Part shown: one piece after another, positions 1 through 6,719 of the stretch
Numbering within the stretch: position 1 is the stretch's first letter
Layout of the letters: each line of letters opens with the position of its first letter
Program-made: the position numbers and the translations under genes
Notes under the pieces: generated by a model
Databases searched by the model: none
Told to the model about the DNA's origin: nothing
The model's input: the letters and a program-made list of their open reading frames with translations, nothing else
DNA from: a virus
Virus record (IMG/VR): IMGVR_UViG_3300030331_000140
Span: 1 to 26,931 of that record
DNA: 26,931 bases
Reading direction: 5' to 3' (one strand)

Positions 1-365
1 TCAGCACAAGCCTCAAGACTTATAGGTTCTTTCTGTCCACGCTGCAGTAGATACTCAGCTAACATCGTGTCATAGATGTCACCGTCATACTTGAAGCCTG
101 ACTCCCACAACCACATCAAGTCATGCTGTGCATTGTGCATAATCAAGAGTGTTGTACTGTCTAATAAGATCTGTATGTTTCTAGCTCTTGATCCACCTAC
201 GTCCTGATCCTCTTTGTGATTCAGCGTAAACAAGTGTGTCTCTTCTACATTGTCTACGTTCTGTACACCTACTTGTACAAGTTCAAGGCCAGGTTCAAAT
301 GGGTCAAGTATGTTTTTGCCATTTCGTTTAGTGATTGTGTTCTCTACATCAAGTACAAGTCTCAT
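1..365 (-). CDS. DNA polymerase I (family A), N-terminal 3'-5' exonuclease part, truncated by window edge
   Basis: The first 121 residues are visible and the rest lies left of the window. They match the DnaQ-like 3'-5' exonuclease domain that precedes the polymerase domain in phage family A polymerases. Exo I is the DVE near residues 6-8. Exo II is the N..HD of HNAQHDLMWLWE, followed by YDTMLAEYLLQRG, which is typical of this fold. The enzyme would copy phage DNA and proofread. The ATG overlaps the TGA of the upstream helicase gene (ATGA), so the two are probably translationally coupled. The exonuclease assignment rests on motifs. The polymerase domain itself is inferred because it is not in view; a stand-alone exonuclease is the alternative. 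Confidence 0.82.
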   Translation of the reverse strand, partial: MRLVLDVENTITKRNGKNILDPFEPGLELVQVGVQNVDNVEETHLFTLNHKEDQDVGGSRARNIQILLDSTTLLIMHNAQHDLMWLWESGFKYDGDIYDTMLAEYLLQRGQKEPISLEACA

Positions 366-1609
366 GGTAAATACTGGCTCCTGTCTCCGTCTAGCTGACA
401 AGTAATACGTCCATGCCAACCTCCCTTGAGTTTGTTCTTGTCAACATTTATGTGTCTTTCGTTAGACTCTAAGTCTTCTTGCTCTTCACCTGCGAAGTCA
501 CCTTTGTTTATTTTGTTTCTTGCTATCAGTAACATCAGGTCTGCCTCTGCAGCGAGTCCAGTTTTACTACCTTCAATCATAGATTTATCTGGTGACGTTA
601 ACCCTTCTGCTGCAGCACTTAATTGTGACATCCACATTATCACACAGTTGTATTGCTTTGCTATGTTCCTTGCGTGTATTGCTGCATCCTTGAGATACAG
701 ATCTGTCCTATCTCCCTTACCTGTGGCAAACTTACTACCCATATCAAGAACTACAATGTCAGGCTCATAGGCTCTAATCACTGCCTCTGCCCATTCCATA
801 TCTTTACCTGAGCTATCTTTAATGAATATGTTTTTATCTACTAAGTCATAACGTGTAGCAGCTAAGACCATATTAGCTTGTACTTCACTAACACTCATAC
901 TTGTAGCAGCATTTAGATACCTAGCACCTACACGATGTGATGCTTCTTCATTACACAGTATAACACACTTAGCACCCTGATGGGCAAAGCCATTGGGTGC
1001 AGCTATAGTACTAGCATGGAAGCTAGTCTTACCTGTGTTAGGACGTGCAGCTACAACAACAAAGTGACCAGGACTTATGCCCTCTATATAACGTCCTAGT
1101 GATGGTATGTTCCACTTCCATTTAGATTGTTGGTCATTTAGTTTTAGTAATGTCTCTATACTTGTATCATCCCAATCGATGTTAAGCTTAGGTAAGAAGT
1201 TATCCTCGTAGTCACTGAGTATACTGCGTAAAGGTTCTAATCCAGAGCGTGAACCATTGACGTAATCAAAACCTATGTTAGCAATCTCTTCACCTACAAC
1301 TTGCTGGAATAACTTAGACAATACATCCGTAGCTATATCTTTAGACAGTGGTTTCTCTCTGCCTACCTTATGAAACAAATCATTAAAGACTTGCTTGTTA
1401 GCTGTGGTCATACTGCTGTTGTTAGCTAAAAACAAAGCTTCTAATTCAGACGGTGTTAAACTCTTATCGTATGTTTCCATAGCATAATCTAGAGTCTGCT
1501 TTATCTTACGCACATCTTTGGTAAAGATCTTATCAGGGCATCGTATACCCTTATGATCGTCATAGAAATCTTTATCCATCATAGTACGGATCAAAGCTAG
1601 TTCCATCAT
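362..1609 (-). CDS. DnaB-like replicative DNA helicase
   Basis: A 415-residue RecA-fold hexameric helicase that would unwind the phage replication fork. Walker A is ARPNTGKTS (residues 188-196). The catalytic acid region is NEE (220-222), Walker B is VVLDMGS (286-292), the H3-type motif is MSQLS (327-331), and GSKTGLAAEAD (347-357) fits the DnaB C-terminal pattern. Residues 1-165 have no zinc ribbon or Toprim domain, so unlike T7 gp4 the priming activity is in a separate gene (2679-3467). The start is supported by GAGAGGGG eight bases upstream; the second codon is also ATG. The stop overlaps the polymerase start. Function is well supported by motifs. Confidence 0.9.
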   Translation of the reverse strand: MMELALIRTMMDKDFYDDHKGIRCPDKIFTKDVRKIKQTLDYAMETYDKSLTPSELEALFLANNSSMTTANKQVFNDLFHKVGREKPLSKDIATDVLSKLFQQVVGEEIANIGFDYVNGSRSGLEPLRSILSDYEDNFLPKLNIDWDDTSIETLLKLNDQQSKWKWNIPSLGRYIEGISPGHFVVVAARPNTGKTSFHASTIAAPNGFAHQGAKCVILCNEEASHRVGARYLNAATSMSVSEVQANMVLAATRYDLVDKNIFIKDSSGKDMEWAEAVIRAYEPDIVVLDMGSKFATGKGDRTDLYLKDAAIHARNIAKQYNCVIMWMSQLSAAAEGLTSPDKSMIEGSKTGLAAEADLMLLIARNKINKGDFAGEEQEDLESNERHINVDKNKLKGGWHGRITCQLDGDRSQYLP

Positions 1610-1631
1610 GTGTGTCCCCTCTCTTTTAGTT

Positions 1632-1796
1632 TCAATTATAAGAAGCAGCTATTTGCTTCTGTCTTTTTCTATCTTGTATTTCCTTTTGTAGGTATGCACA
1701 ATCCTCCTCTATGGATTTACGCACACGCTTGTTTAAGTTTTTAGATTTTAATTTATTCTCAATCTTATTTAGCTGTTCTTCTAACTCTCTAATCAA
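1632..1796 (-). CDS. small charged coiled-coil protein (hypothetical)
   Basis: An open frame of 54 codons fills the gap between the 53-residue gene and the helicase. It starts with TTG (AAGGAT lies nine bases upstream) and overlaps the TAG of the preceding gene. The product is almost all charged helix (ELEEQLNKIENKLKSKN, then RKSIEEDCAYLQKEIQDRKR), with heptad-like spacing of Leu/Ile that suggests a coiled coil. No family was recognised. The non-ATG start lowers confidence, but composition and tight fit in the operon favour a real gene. Confidence 0.5.
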   Translation of the reverse strand: MIRELEEQLNKIENKLKSKNLNKRVRKSIEEDCAYLQKEIQDRKRQKQIAASYN

Positions 1797-1950
1797 ACTT
1801 TTTATCCTTGTTATAAACTCTAGCTAACTCTTCATCAAACTTTTTGTCTGACTCAAATATCTTACACGCCTCTAGCACTTCATCTACTGTCAAGTCAACG
1901 TATACTTTACCTAGCGGCACACGCTTATCTATTATTGCTGTCTTCACCAT
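1789..1950 (-). CDS. small hypothetical protein, 53 aa
   Basis: A 53-codon gene with a clear ribosome binding site (AAGGAG, seven bases before ATG). The product begins MVKTAIIDKRVPLGK and then has an acidic/basic helical stretch (VDEVLEACKIFESDKKFDEEL). Its start lies within the end of the upstream gene at 1925 (26-base overlap, different frame), and the following TTG-started ORF overlaps its stop. Function is unknown. The strong RBS is the main support. Confidence 0.68.
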   Translation of the reverse strand: MVKTAIIDKRVPLGKVYVDLTVDEVLEACKIFESDKKFDEELARVYNKDKKFD

Positions 1951-2119
1951 TTGTATCTCCTTGTATGCATGTTAGCCTTACTCCTACCCTACTCTCTGGT
2001 GTCATTGAATAGTACAACATATCATAGTTATTGAAACATTGATACATATCATCATACGTTCCTATCTTCCTGACTTCTGGCTCACCATTGAACAACCATA
2101 TAAATACTAACGTCCACAT
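1925..2119 (-). CDS. small two-cysteine protein with hydrophobic N-terminus
   Basis: A 64-residue protein with a hydrophobic, Trp-containing N-terminus (MWTLVFIWLF) and two cysteines 23 positions apart (C28 and C51), consistent with an exported or membrane-associated peptide carrying one disulfide. Its ATG overlaps the TGA of the upstream membrane-protein gene (TGATG), so it probably depends on coupled translation; the RBS is weak. Similar layouts appear at 5179-5352 and 18823-19023, which suggests a small paralogous family. Function is unknown. Confidence 0.7.
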   Translation of the reverse strand: MWTLVFIWLFNGEPEVRKIGTYDDMYQCFNNYDMLYYSMTPESRVGVRLTCIQGDTNGEDSNNR

Positions 2120-2268
2120 CAGAACATCGGATTCATTAGGTCAAATCTTTCGTACCAACTGCTACCCTCTAAGGCTAACCACATCAGCACAGGCACACCC
2201 AGTATGAGTATTACACACACTAGGAATGCCCATCCTAAACCTTTTGTTGTGCAGTAATGTTCAGCCAT
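2119..2268 (-). CDS. small single-pass membrane protein, 49 aa
   Basis: A 49-codon ORF starting inside the end of the upstream gene (eight-base overlap, AGGA six bases before ATG) and ending in a TGATG overlap with the next gene. After MAEHYCTTKG there is one long hydrophobic segment (roughly residues 12-34, including WAFLVCVILILGVPVLMWLA), then a short polar tail. It is predicted to sit in the inner membrane. No role is evident. It is one of three tiny membrane proteins in the leftward operon (with those at 2476 and 4632). Confidence 0.65.
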   Translation of the reverse strand: MAEHYCTTKGLGWAFLVCVILILGVPVLMWLALEGSSWYERFDLMNPMF

Positions 2269-2476
2269 AGTTTTTCCTATACTTCTTAGGGAAGTGCTCT
2301 TTGTTCAACCCTCTGCTAACTTGCTCTGCTGCCCACGAGTAGTTTACATTCCAGTGTCTCGCTGCATCAGCTATACTCTTGAAGTCTTTACCGTGTAGCC
2401 TACAAGCCCTGCCTCTCTGCTTTTGCGTTGGCTCTACCTTGATACGGATATGGCATGGTACATTCTTTGGTTGCAT
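2261..2476 (-). CDS. small basic DNA-binding protein, NUMOD1/HTH-like
   Basis: A 71-residue basic protein. The stretch KDFKSIADAARHWNVNYSW, followed by AAEQVSRGL, resembles the NUMOD1-type helix-turn-helix (pattern SIaeAA..l.vs...v...i..G) found next to HNH endonucleases and as free-standing phage DNA-binding modules. No nuclease domain is attached. It may bind DNA as a small regulator or may be the remnant of a homing-endonuclease accessory domain. It abuts the upstream gene at 2476. The motif resemblance is clear by eye; the function is inference. Confidence 0.72.
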   Translation of the reverse strand: MQPKNVPCHIRIKVEPTQKQRGRACRLHGKDFKSIADAARHWNVNYSWAAEQVSRGLNKEHFPKKYRKNYG

Positions 2477-2679
2477 TATTTGTCTCCTATATTTCTTGGT
2501 GCATATACTTCACCGTTGTATTGGCTACCTGTTTCAGTGTCTGTTCCGAAGTTGAAGTACGCTAGTACTACTAGTAGTGCCATTATCCAGTAGAAGGTAA
2601 CCTTAACCCACTTGATAAATGCTTCGTATGTTTGCTTTGCTTCTAGCTCTGCTGCTTCTCTTGGTTGCATACCCTTCAT
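2476..2679 (-). CDS. small membrane protein, 67 aa
   Basis: A 67-residue protein with an amphipathic N-terminus (MKGMQPREAAELEAKQTYEAF) and one transmembrane segment at about residues 26-44 (KVTFYWIMALLVVLAYFNF), then a polar tail of about 23 residues. The ATG overlaps the primase stop codon (TAATG), and GAGGAG lies eight bases upstream. A second Met at codon 4 is an alternative start. Membrane location is likely; the role is unknown. Confidence 0.72.
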   Translation of the reverse strand: MKGMQPREAAELEAKQTYEAFIKWVKVTFYWIMALLVVLAYFNFGTDTETGSQYNGEVYAPRNIGDK

Positions 2680-3467
2680 TAAACTATCTCCTCTAGTTTC
2701 TTTATGTCTGCGTCTACTTTATATTTAATATCATCATAGAGTCTTAACGCTATAGTTTCTAACCCTGTGTAAGCCTCTATCTCTCTCTTGTACTCTAGTG
2801 TTTTATATGCAGCGTCAGGGTCTAATGCTACAATAACCTTGTAAAAATTATCTAAATGTTGCATATTAGATACACTGAATGATGTACCTAGTATAGCCAA
2901 ACCTGTTAGTCCAGGAAATAGTTTGGCTGCTACGGTAGCACTAATAACATCCTCAACCACTATTACCACACCACTAGGTTTACCTACAACACGAGTGAAT
3001 ACAGTAGGTGTCTTGTCATAACGCTTCCACTTAACTTGTCCTGCATAAGATGTGCATCTACCAACTGCCCCTACAAGTCTACCTTTGTCATAGATAGGAA
3101 ATACTACTCGTGAGTCCATCACATCATACATCAAGTCCTCACCATACAAACCCCACCTGCCAATGAATCTTTCAAACTGCTTATGTTCTACAGTAGGTTT
3201 AACTACATACTCAGGCCAAGTAAATAACTCGTGCTCCGACTCAGGCTCTTCATACTGGTTAAGTCTACGTTGTATCTCTTCTGCTGTCATACCTGATGAC
3301 ACAACACCCTTAACTCTGCAGTCAAGCTTGTAACAGTTGTAAAGCAAAGTACCACCATCTCGTGTAGCAGTGAATGTGTTCTTACCTCTGCACACAGGGC
3401 AGTCACCTCTATGTCTATAATCTTCTTTTAGATCAAGGGTTTCTAGGTAGTTCCTAATGTTGTCCAT
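2679..3467 (-). CDS. DNA primase (zinc ribbon plus Toprim)
   Basis: A 262-residue primase corresponding to the N-terminal half of T7 gp4. A four-Cys zinc ribbon is present: CPVC at 23-26, then C45 and C50 in CYKLDC. The Toprim core follows, with E172 in VVED and the DPD acidic pair at 216-218 (VALDPDAA). It would make RNA primers for the lagging strand and work with the DnaB-like helicase encoded separately at 362-1609. The start has CGGAGGAG upstream and overlaps the recombinase 3' end by 14 bases, so the two genes are co-transcribed and probably coupled. No helicase motifs are present. Confidence 0.88.
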   Translation of the reverse strand: MDNIRNYLETLDLKEDYRHRGDCPVCRGKNTFTATRDGGTLLYNCYKLDCRVKGVVSSGMTAEEIQRRLNQYEEPESEHELFTWPEYVVKPTVEHKQFERFIGRWGLYGEDLMYDVMDSRVVFPIYDKGRLVGAVGRCTSYAGQVKWKRYDKTPTVFTRVVGKPSGVVIVVEDVISATVAAKLFPGLTGLAILGTSFSVSNMQHLDNFYKVIVALDPDAAYKTLEYKREIEAYTGLETIALRLYDDIKYKVDADIKKLEEIV

Positions 3468-4398
3468 CTCTGCTCCTCCGTTTATTTAATGCATTACTTG
3501 CGCCACTAAATGTGTTTACTAGGTATGGCTTGACTGACTCAGGGTTTACATGCCCTGTCACTTGCATCAACTCAAGAGTCTCAACACCTGCCTCTACCAT
3601 CTCAGTGATTGCAGTCCTGCGTAGATCCATAGCTGTCAGTTTCTTTGGTAGTCCTGCAGCTTCCTTGACTTCATTGATTGCATCATCGATGTGGTCAATA
3701 GCGTATGGCACGTATGCACCTGCCACTGGTGTAGTCTTGGGTGCTACATAGTCTTGGAATCCAAAGTCCTGACTCTGTTGCCTGAGCATAGAAAGTAGAT
3801 CATCAGGTATCGGCAAGTGCACATCAGCACCACGTTTACTTTGTGTTAAATCAATACGTTGTGCGCTGAAGTTAATGTTGTCCCAAGTCAAGGTACGCAT
3901 ATCTCCAACACGCTGCGCCCACTCGTATGCCATGTGCACAATCAATCCAATGCTACGCCACTTGAAGTTACCGTATGCTGTATCAAGAAAAGACACTACT
4001 TGATCACGAGTCCACTTGACCTTGCGTGGCTTAGTGCTCTTCGTCTTGATCAAACGCACTGGGTCATTATCCATTACGTCTAACCTCATGCTGTACTTCC
4101 ATGCCGTAGACAAGACAGCCTTGCGGTAGTTAGCTGTGCGTACACCAGATACAAGCCACTTCTCGTAAGCCAGGTTAGTGTGTCTAGCTTTGATGCTGCG
4201 TACTGTGTAGTTACCTAAGAGCCTACCCTCTACATTAGTCTTAAGTATTACATCCAAGTGTGTCTCGTAGTCTTTCTGTGACTTAGCACTTAAGTTGCGA
4301 AAGTTATCGCTGTGTAAATAGAAATCTACAATAGCTGACAACTTCGATGTATGCTTAGGTATGTCTATCACTTTCTCCTCACTTTCCAATATACCCAT
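3454..4398 (-). CDS. tyrosine recombinase / phage integrase
   Basis: A 314-residue tyrosine recombinase with an N-terminal SAM-like core-binding region (about residues 20-115) and a C-terminal catalytic domain. Candidate catalytic residues are R163 (EWAQRVGDMRTLTW), K188 (TQSKRG), R260 (MDLRRTAITEM), H283 (VTGHVNPESV) and Y292 (KPYLVNT). The His expected at the start of HxxR is Met257. It would integrate or resolve phage DNA. The ATG at 4398 has a weak, distant RBS; GTG at codon 10 follows GAGGAG closely and is an alternative. It lies among replication genes and not beside an obvious att site or repressor, so a role in genome resolution is also possible. Confidence 0.87.
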   Translation of the reverse strand: MGILESEEKVIDIPKHTSKLSAIVDFYLHSDNFRNLSAKSQKDYETHLDVILKTNVEGRLLGNYTVRSIKARHTNLAYEKWLVSGVRTANYRKAVLSTAWKYSMRLDVMDNDPVRLIKTKSTKPRKVKWTRDQVVSFLDTAYGNFKWRSIGLIVHMAYEWAQRVGDMRTLTWDNINFSAQRIDLTQSKRGADVHLPIPDDLLSMLRQQSQDFGFQDYVAPKTTPVAGAYVPYAIDHIDDAINEVKEAAGLPKKLTAMDLRRTAITEMVEAGVETLELMQVTGHVNPESVKPYLVNTFSGASNALNKRRSRDGQH

Positions 4399-4449
4399 GA
4401 TTCCATGCAGTGACCTTTGCCAATCAGCATGTCAATCAAATAAACTATG

Positions 4450-4635
4450 TTAAGCCTTCCCTCCTTTTGCCACTGGTGGTTTCTTGCGCTGAACGTCTGA
4501 TTGTTTTGGCCTCCTAGCATTACGTTTAGCAGCACGCTCATTGCTATCATTATCCGTTTTAGGTAAATCCGCAAGCCTGTCGGTAATATCATCATGTGGA
4601 TCATCTTTCGGGTCAATTTCATCATCGGTTGTCAT
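4450..4635 (-). CDS. small highly charged hypothetical protein
   Basis: A 61-residue protein of strikingly split charge: an Asp-rich first half (MTTDDEIDPKDDPHDDITD) and a Lys/Arg-rich second half ending RKKPPVAKGGKA. It is probably disordered. The ATG overlaps the TGA of the tiny membrane gene upstream (ATGA), with AAGGAA about ten bases before it. A longer frame reading in another phase over the same bases lacks this support. Function is unknown. Confidence 0.6.
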   Translation of the reverse strand: MTTDDEIDPKDDPHDDITDRLADLPKTDNDSNERAAKRNARRPKQSDVQRKKPPVAKGGKA

Positions 4636-4739
4636 CTTCTTCGGTTCCTTCCATCGTCTTCACCTTTGTATGTATCATATACAAACCAGACAAACGCTAG
4701 AAGATAAACTACGATCATCAGTATAGGTATCTTAAACAT
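4632..4739 (-). CDS. tiny membrane peptide, 35 aa
   Basis: A 35-codon ORF between two better supported genes. Residues 1-22 form one hydrophobic segment (MFKIPILMIVVYLLAFVWFV), followed by a charged tail ending GRNRRR, the positive-inside pattern of a single-span peptide. The stop overlaps the next start as ATGA, supporting real coupling. The RBS is weak. Function is unknown. Confidence 0.55.
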   Translation of the reverse strand: MFKIPILMIVVYLLAFVWFVYDTYKGEDDGRNRRR

Positions 4740-4752
4740 TAGAACGCTGCTT

Positions 4753-5064
4753 CTACACGTTAATGTACTGATGGGTATTCATAACGTATTCAACACCCAT
4801 CTCGTAGTCAGGACTTGTAGAGTATAGCTCTGCCAATGCATCCACTGTAGCTCTTACGTTAGTGTAGAACTGACCTGATGTATCCTGGTAGTCCTCAAAG
4901 TCATGGTTCACAGGTATGACTGTTACTACTTCTTTCCAGTGTTTCCATCTGTGATCCTCTGGCTTATCATCAGGGTTTAAACACTTACGATGTCTTTCAT
5001 ATACGAATATAACTGCATCGTTGTGCTCACCTACTTTTACTTTATACGTCTTGTCTTCTAACAT
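4753..5064 (-). CDS. hypothetical protein, 103 aa
   Basis: A 103-residue soluble protein with no family I recognise. It opens with MLEDKTYKVKVGEHNDAVIFV (beta-rich), has a basic/aromatic middle (RWKHWKEVVTVIPVNHDFEDY) and an acidic helical C-terminus. The start has a strong RBS (GAGGAGG) seven bases upstream. It sits in the leftward early operon between small genes, so an early host-takeover or metabolic helper role is possible but unsupported. Confidence 0.75.
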   Translation of the reverse strand: MLEDKTYKVKVGEHNDAVIFVYERHRKCLNPDDKPEDHRWKHWKEVVTVIPVNHDFEDYQDTSGQFYTNVRATVDALAELYSTSPDYEMGVEYVMNTHQYINV

Positions 5065-5065
5065 T

Positions 5066-5203
5066 TTACTTCCTCCTCTTCTTAACGAAGCTTTCTACAA
5101 TTCTTTTGTTACTGCATATAACAATGACATATCCATCTTTGTCATACGCTACCCATTTCTTTTTGCGTTGCATAATAATTAATTTATTCTTAGCTCTAGA
5201 CAT
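5066..5203 (-). CDS. small basic hypothetical protein, 45 aa
   Basis: A 45-codon ORF in the gap between 5064 and 5179, overlapping the end of the upstream gene by 25 bases in a different frame. The product is basic at both ends (MSRAKNKLIIMQRKKKW and SFVKKRRK) around a short hydrophobic strand (GYVIVICSN). Its 3' end carries the GAGGAGG RBS of the next gene. The RBS is weak, so confidence is moderate. No function is assigned. Confidence 0.5.
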   Translation of the reverse strand: MSRAKNKLIIMQRKKKWVAYDKDGYVIVICSNKRIVESFVKKRRK

Positions 5204-5352
5204 GCTAGTGTCTCGCTATTGTTTGATACTAACACAGCAGCCTCACTCATTGCTGCAACACACTCTTCCAAACTAGTGTAAGTCTCAACGTGATAGTACT
5301 TTACAGACTGAGAATTAACTAATAACTGCATCCATACTAATGCCCAAACCAT
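5179..5352 (-). CDS. small two-cysteine protein with hydrophobic N-terminus
   Basis: A 57-residue protein with a hydrophobic Trp-containing start (MVWALVWMQLLVNS), a TYTSLEEC segment and two cysteines (C31, C51). The arrangement matches the proteins at 1925-2119 and 18823-19023: hydrophobic N-terminus, Thr-Tyr or Glu-Gln before the first Cys, and the second Cys about 20-24 residues later. Its ATG overlaps the stop of the winged-helix gene (TAATG). It is probably exported or membrane-anchored; function is unknown. Confidence 0.65.
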   Translation of the reverse strand: MVWALVWMQLLVNSQSVKYYHVETYTSLEECVAAMSEAAVLVSNNSETLACLELRIN

Positions 5353-5570
5353 TACGCTGCATCCTCTATCAATACATATCGTGTGTAGCGTTGGCCTGTC
5401 ACTGGATGTGAACTCTTTACACCATCAATGCGATAACCTAGCTTGCGTAACTCACTGATACGAGCAGTGAATGATTGTATGCTGTAGTCAAGCAATGCCT
5501 CACGTTGTGTCAAACCTTTGGTTGCTTTGAGGTGGTTAATTATCTTTGAATATTGTGTAGTTTTAGCCAT
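5352..5570 (-). CDS. small winged-helix DNA-binding protein (HTH_55-like)
   Basis: The start is placed at the ATG that follows AAGGAG by seven bases (MAKTTQYSKI), giving 72 residues; a more upstream ATG lacks an RBS. The body GLTQREALLDYSIQSFTARI, then SELRKLGYRIDGVK and a beta wing (RYTRYVLIED), fits the small phage winged-helix family like Pfam HTH_55. This is the best candidate transcription regulator seen in the window. It could act on the palindromes of the 10.6-11.9 kb control region, but no direct evidence links them. It overlaps the upstream gene by eight bases. Confidence 0.78.
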   Translation of the reverse strand: MAKTTQYSKIINHLKATKGLTQREALLDYSIQSFTARISELRKLGYRIDGVKSSHPVTGQRYTRYVLIEDAA

Positions 5571-5817
5571 TGTCTGTCTCCTTTTCATTTAATTTGGCTT
5601 CTCTTATGCCTAGCATAATCTCTTCGCATATGTCCATCAATGTTCTAGTGGACTCTGGTGGTAAACTTATTGTTTCACCAGTGGCATCGTGTGTAAGAAC
5701 GAGTCGGTTATTGTTCCACAATGTAGCTTGCCATCCGTAACCTAAACTTTCATTCTTTAATACTGTAGTGTAGCCATCATCTGATACGATTGCACCTTGT
5801 TTTGTCTTGTAGTTCAT
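5563..5817 (-). CDS. hypothetical protein, 84 aa
   Basis: An 84-residue protein beginning MNYKTKQGAIVSDDGYTTVL, with a predicted beta-rich first half (WQATLWNNNRLVLTHDATGE) and a helical acidic second half (TLMDICEEIMLGIREAKL). A strong AAGGAG lies upstream, and the ATG overlaps the TGA of the preceding gene. No family was recognised. Its 3' end contains the RBS and start of the winged-helix gene, so the pair is probably co-expressed. Confidence 0.72.
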   Translation of the reverse strand: MNYKTKQGAIVSDDGYTTVLKNESLGYGWQATLWNNNRLVLTHDATGETISLPPESTRTLMDICEEIMLGIREAKLNEKETDNG

Positions 5818-6149
5818 TGCTGTGTCTCCTTCTGTTTATCTGCAATGTCATGTACTCTATCCATGAATACAGCTAATGCCACATTAAAATCTGTAAGGCT
5901 ACAGTTTTCTGCAACATCCCTAATATTGTCCCAGAAATCATACTTATGTGGTTTTCTTGCCACGGTTCCAGGATTTGGCTTGTTATCTATAACCTCCTTA
6001 GCTGCATCATCGATTGCTCCAGTAAATGTGTTAAGCCACTTGAGTAGGTTGGGCTTGTCCGTTGGTACATCTACCATGTTAGCACCAATCTTCTTAGCCT
6101 CAGCTTGTGTGCCTACCCATTCACCTTGCTTATTCATGTATAGTCTCAT
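5814..6149 (-). CDS. conserved-type phage hypothetical protein, 111 aa
   Basis: A 111-residue protein starting MRLYMNKQGEWVGTQAEAKK and continuing with a VDVPTDKPNLLKWLN segment. This N-terminal block (GTQ, DVPTDKP.LL..LN) looks like one I associate with uncharacterised phage proteins, though I cannot confirm that. The rest is helical and charged, ending DKQKETQQ. The ATG overlaps the upstream stop (ATGA) and the stop overlaps the next start in the same way. No enzymatic motif is seen. Confidence 0.75.
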   Translation of the reverse strand: MRLYMNKQGEWVGTQAEAKKIGANMVDVPTDKPNLLKWLNTFTGAIDDAAKEVIDNKPNPGTVARKPHKYDFWDNIRDVAENCSLTDFNVALAVFMDRVHDIADKQKETQQ

Positions 6150-6358
6150 TTGCCTAGCACCCTCTGTAAATCTTCATCCGTTGTTTCTTTGACGTATACC
6201 CAATCGTATATACCTTCATCTGCGCCTAGCCGTGGCTTGAAGTATCCGACATCTCCTACCTCACCCATGACAACTTTTGCTGCGTTGGATGCATCGATGT
6301 CACTGTAGCCTAGAAACTGCACAGCTTTACCATTTTTATGATATGTTTTAACTTCCAT
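6146..6358 (-). CDS. hypothetical protein, 70 aa
   Basis: A 70-residue protein with mixed alpha/beta character (MEVKTYHKNGKAVQFLGYSD, then ASNAAKVVMGEVGDVGYF). It overlaps the upstream gene by 11 bases and ends in an ATGA overlap with the gene at 5814. No family or motif was recognised. Position and coupling support a real early gene. Confidence 0.66.
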   Translation of the reverse strand: MEVKTYHKNGKAVQFLGYSDIDASNAAKVVMGEVGDVGYFKPRLGADEGIYDWVYVKETTDEDLQRVLGK

Positions 6359-6542
6359 TATTTGTACTTACCCTCACATCTAATCGCCAATTAAAACCTA
6401 CCAAAGTTTTAGATGTTGCTAAACCTATATCTATTATGTGTTCTTGTATTACATCAGCAATTGTGTCTATTGTGTGATAGTCTAAGTCTTCTGCTGATAT
6501 AACAATGTCTTTAAACTGTTGTTTTTTATAAGGCGTGTTCAT
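6348..6542 (-). CDS. hypothetical protein, 64 aa
   Basis: A 64-residue protein (MNTPYKKQQFKDIVISAEDL, then a long helix DTIADVIQEHIIDIGLA and a terminal strand FNWRLDVRVST). The start overlaps the stop of the 59-residue gene upstream (ATGA), with GAGGAG about eight bases before it. Function is unknown. Confidence 0.66.
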   Translation of the reverse strand: MNTPYKKQQFKDIVISAEDLDYHTIDTIADVIQEHIIDIGLATSKTLVGFNWRLDVRVSTNNGS

Positions 6543-6718
6543 TCCAGTATCTCCTCTAGTTGATTAATAATAGCATTGCCTTTACAGATTTTATCTACTG
6601 CTAGGTGTCTCTCCTCTTCAGTGTTAAACGGAGACACAGCATCTACTTCCAGTTGTTTGAAGCTAAGTGCCACGTTAACTATCTTCTGTCTGTTAAAAAA
6701 TAAATCTTGTAGTCGCAT
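6539..6718 (-). CDS. hypothetical protein, 59 aa
   Basis: A 59-codon gene filling the space between 6542 and 6720. AAGGA lies nine bases before the ATG, and the TGA overlaps the next start as ATGA. The product is helical (MRLQDLFFNRQKIVNVALSF, EEERHLAVDKICKG, NQLEEILE). The stop-RBS-start junction GGACTATTAAAATG is identical to the one 508 bases upstream at 7226. Function is unknown. Confidence 0.68.
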   Translation of the reverse strand: MRLQDLFFNRQKIVNVALSFKQLEVDAVSPFNTEEERHLAVDKICKGNAIINQLEEILE

Positions 6719-6719
6719 T

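Noticed and set aside
216-398. Rightward 60-codon ORF at the left end
   Set aside because: It is antisense to the DNA polymerase exonuclease, which has clear motifs; no RBS.
4368-4625. 85-codon leftward ORF overlapping the charged 61-aa gene and recombinase start
   Set aside because: The Met/Ile-rich product looks like an off-frame translation, and the 61-aa frame has a better start and coupling.
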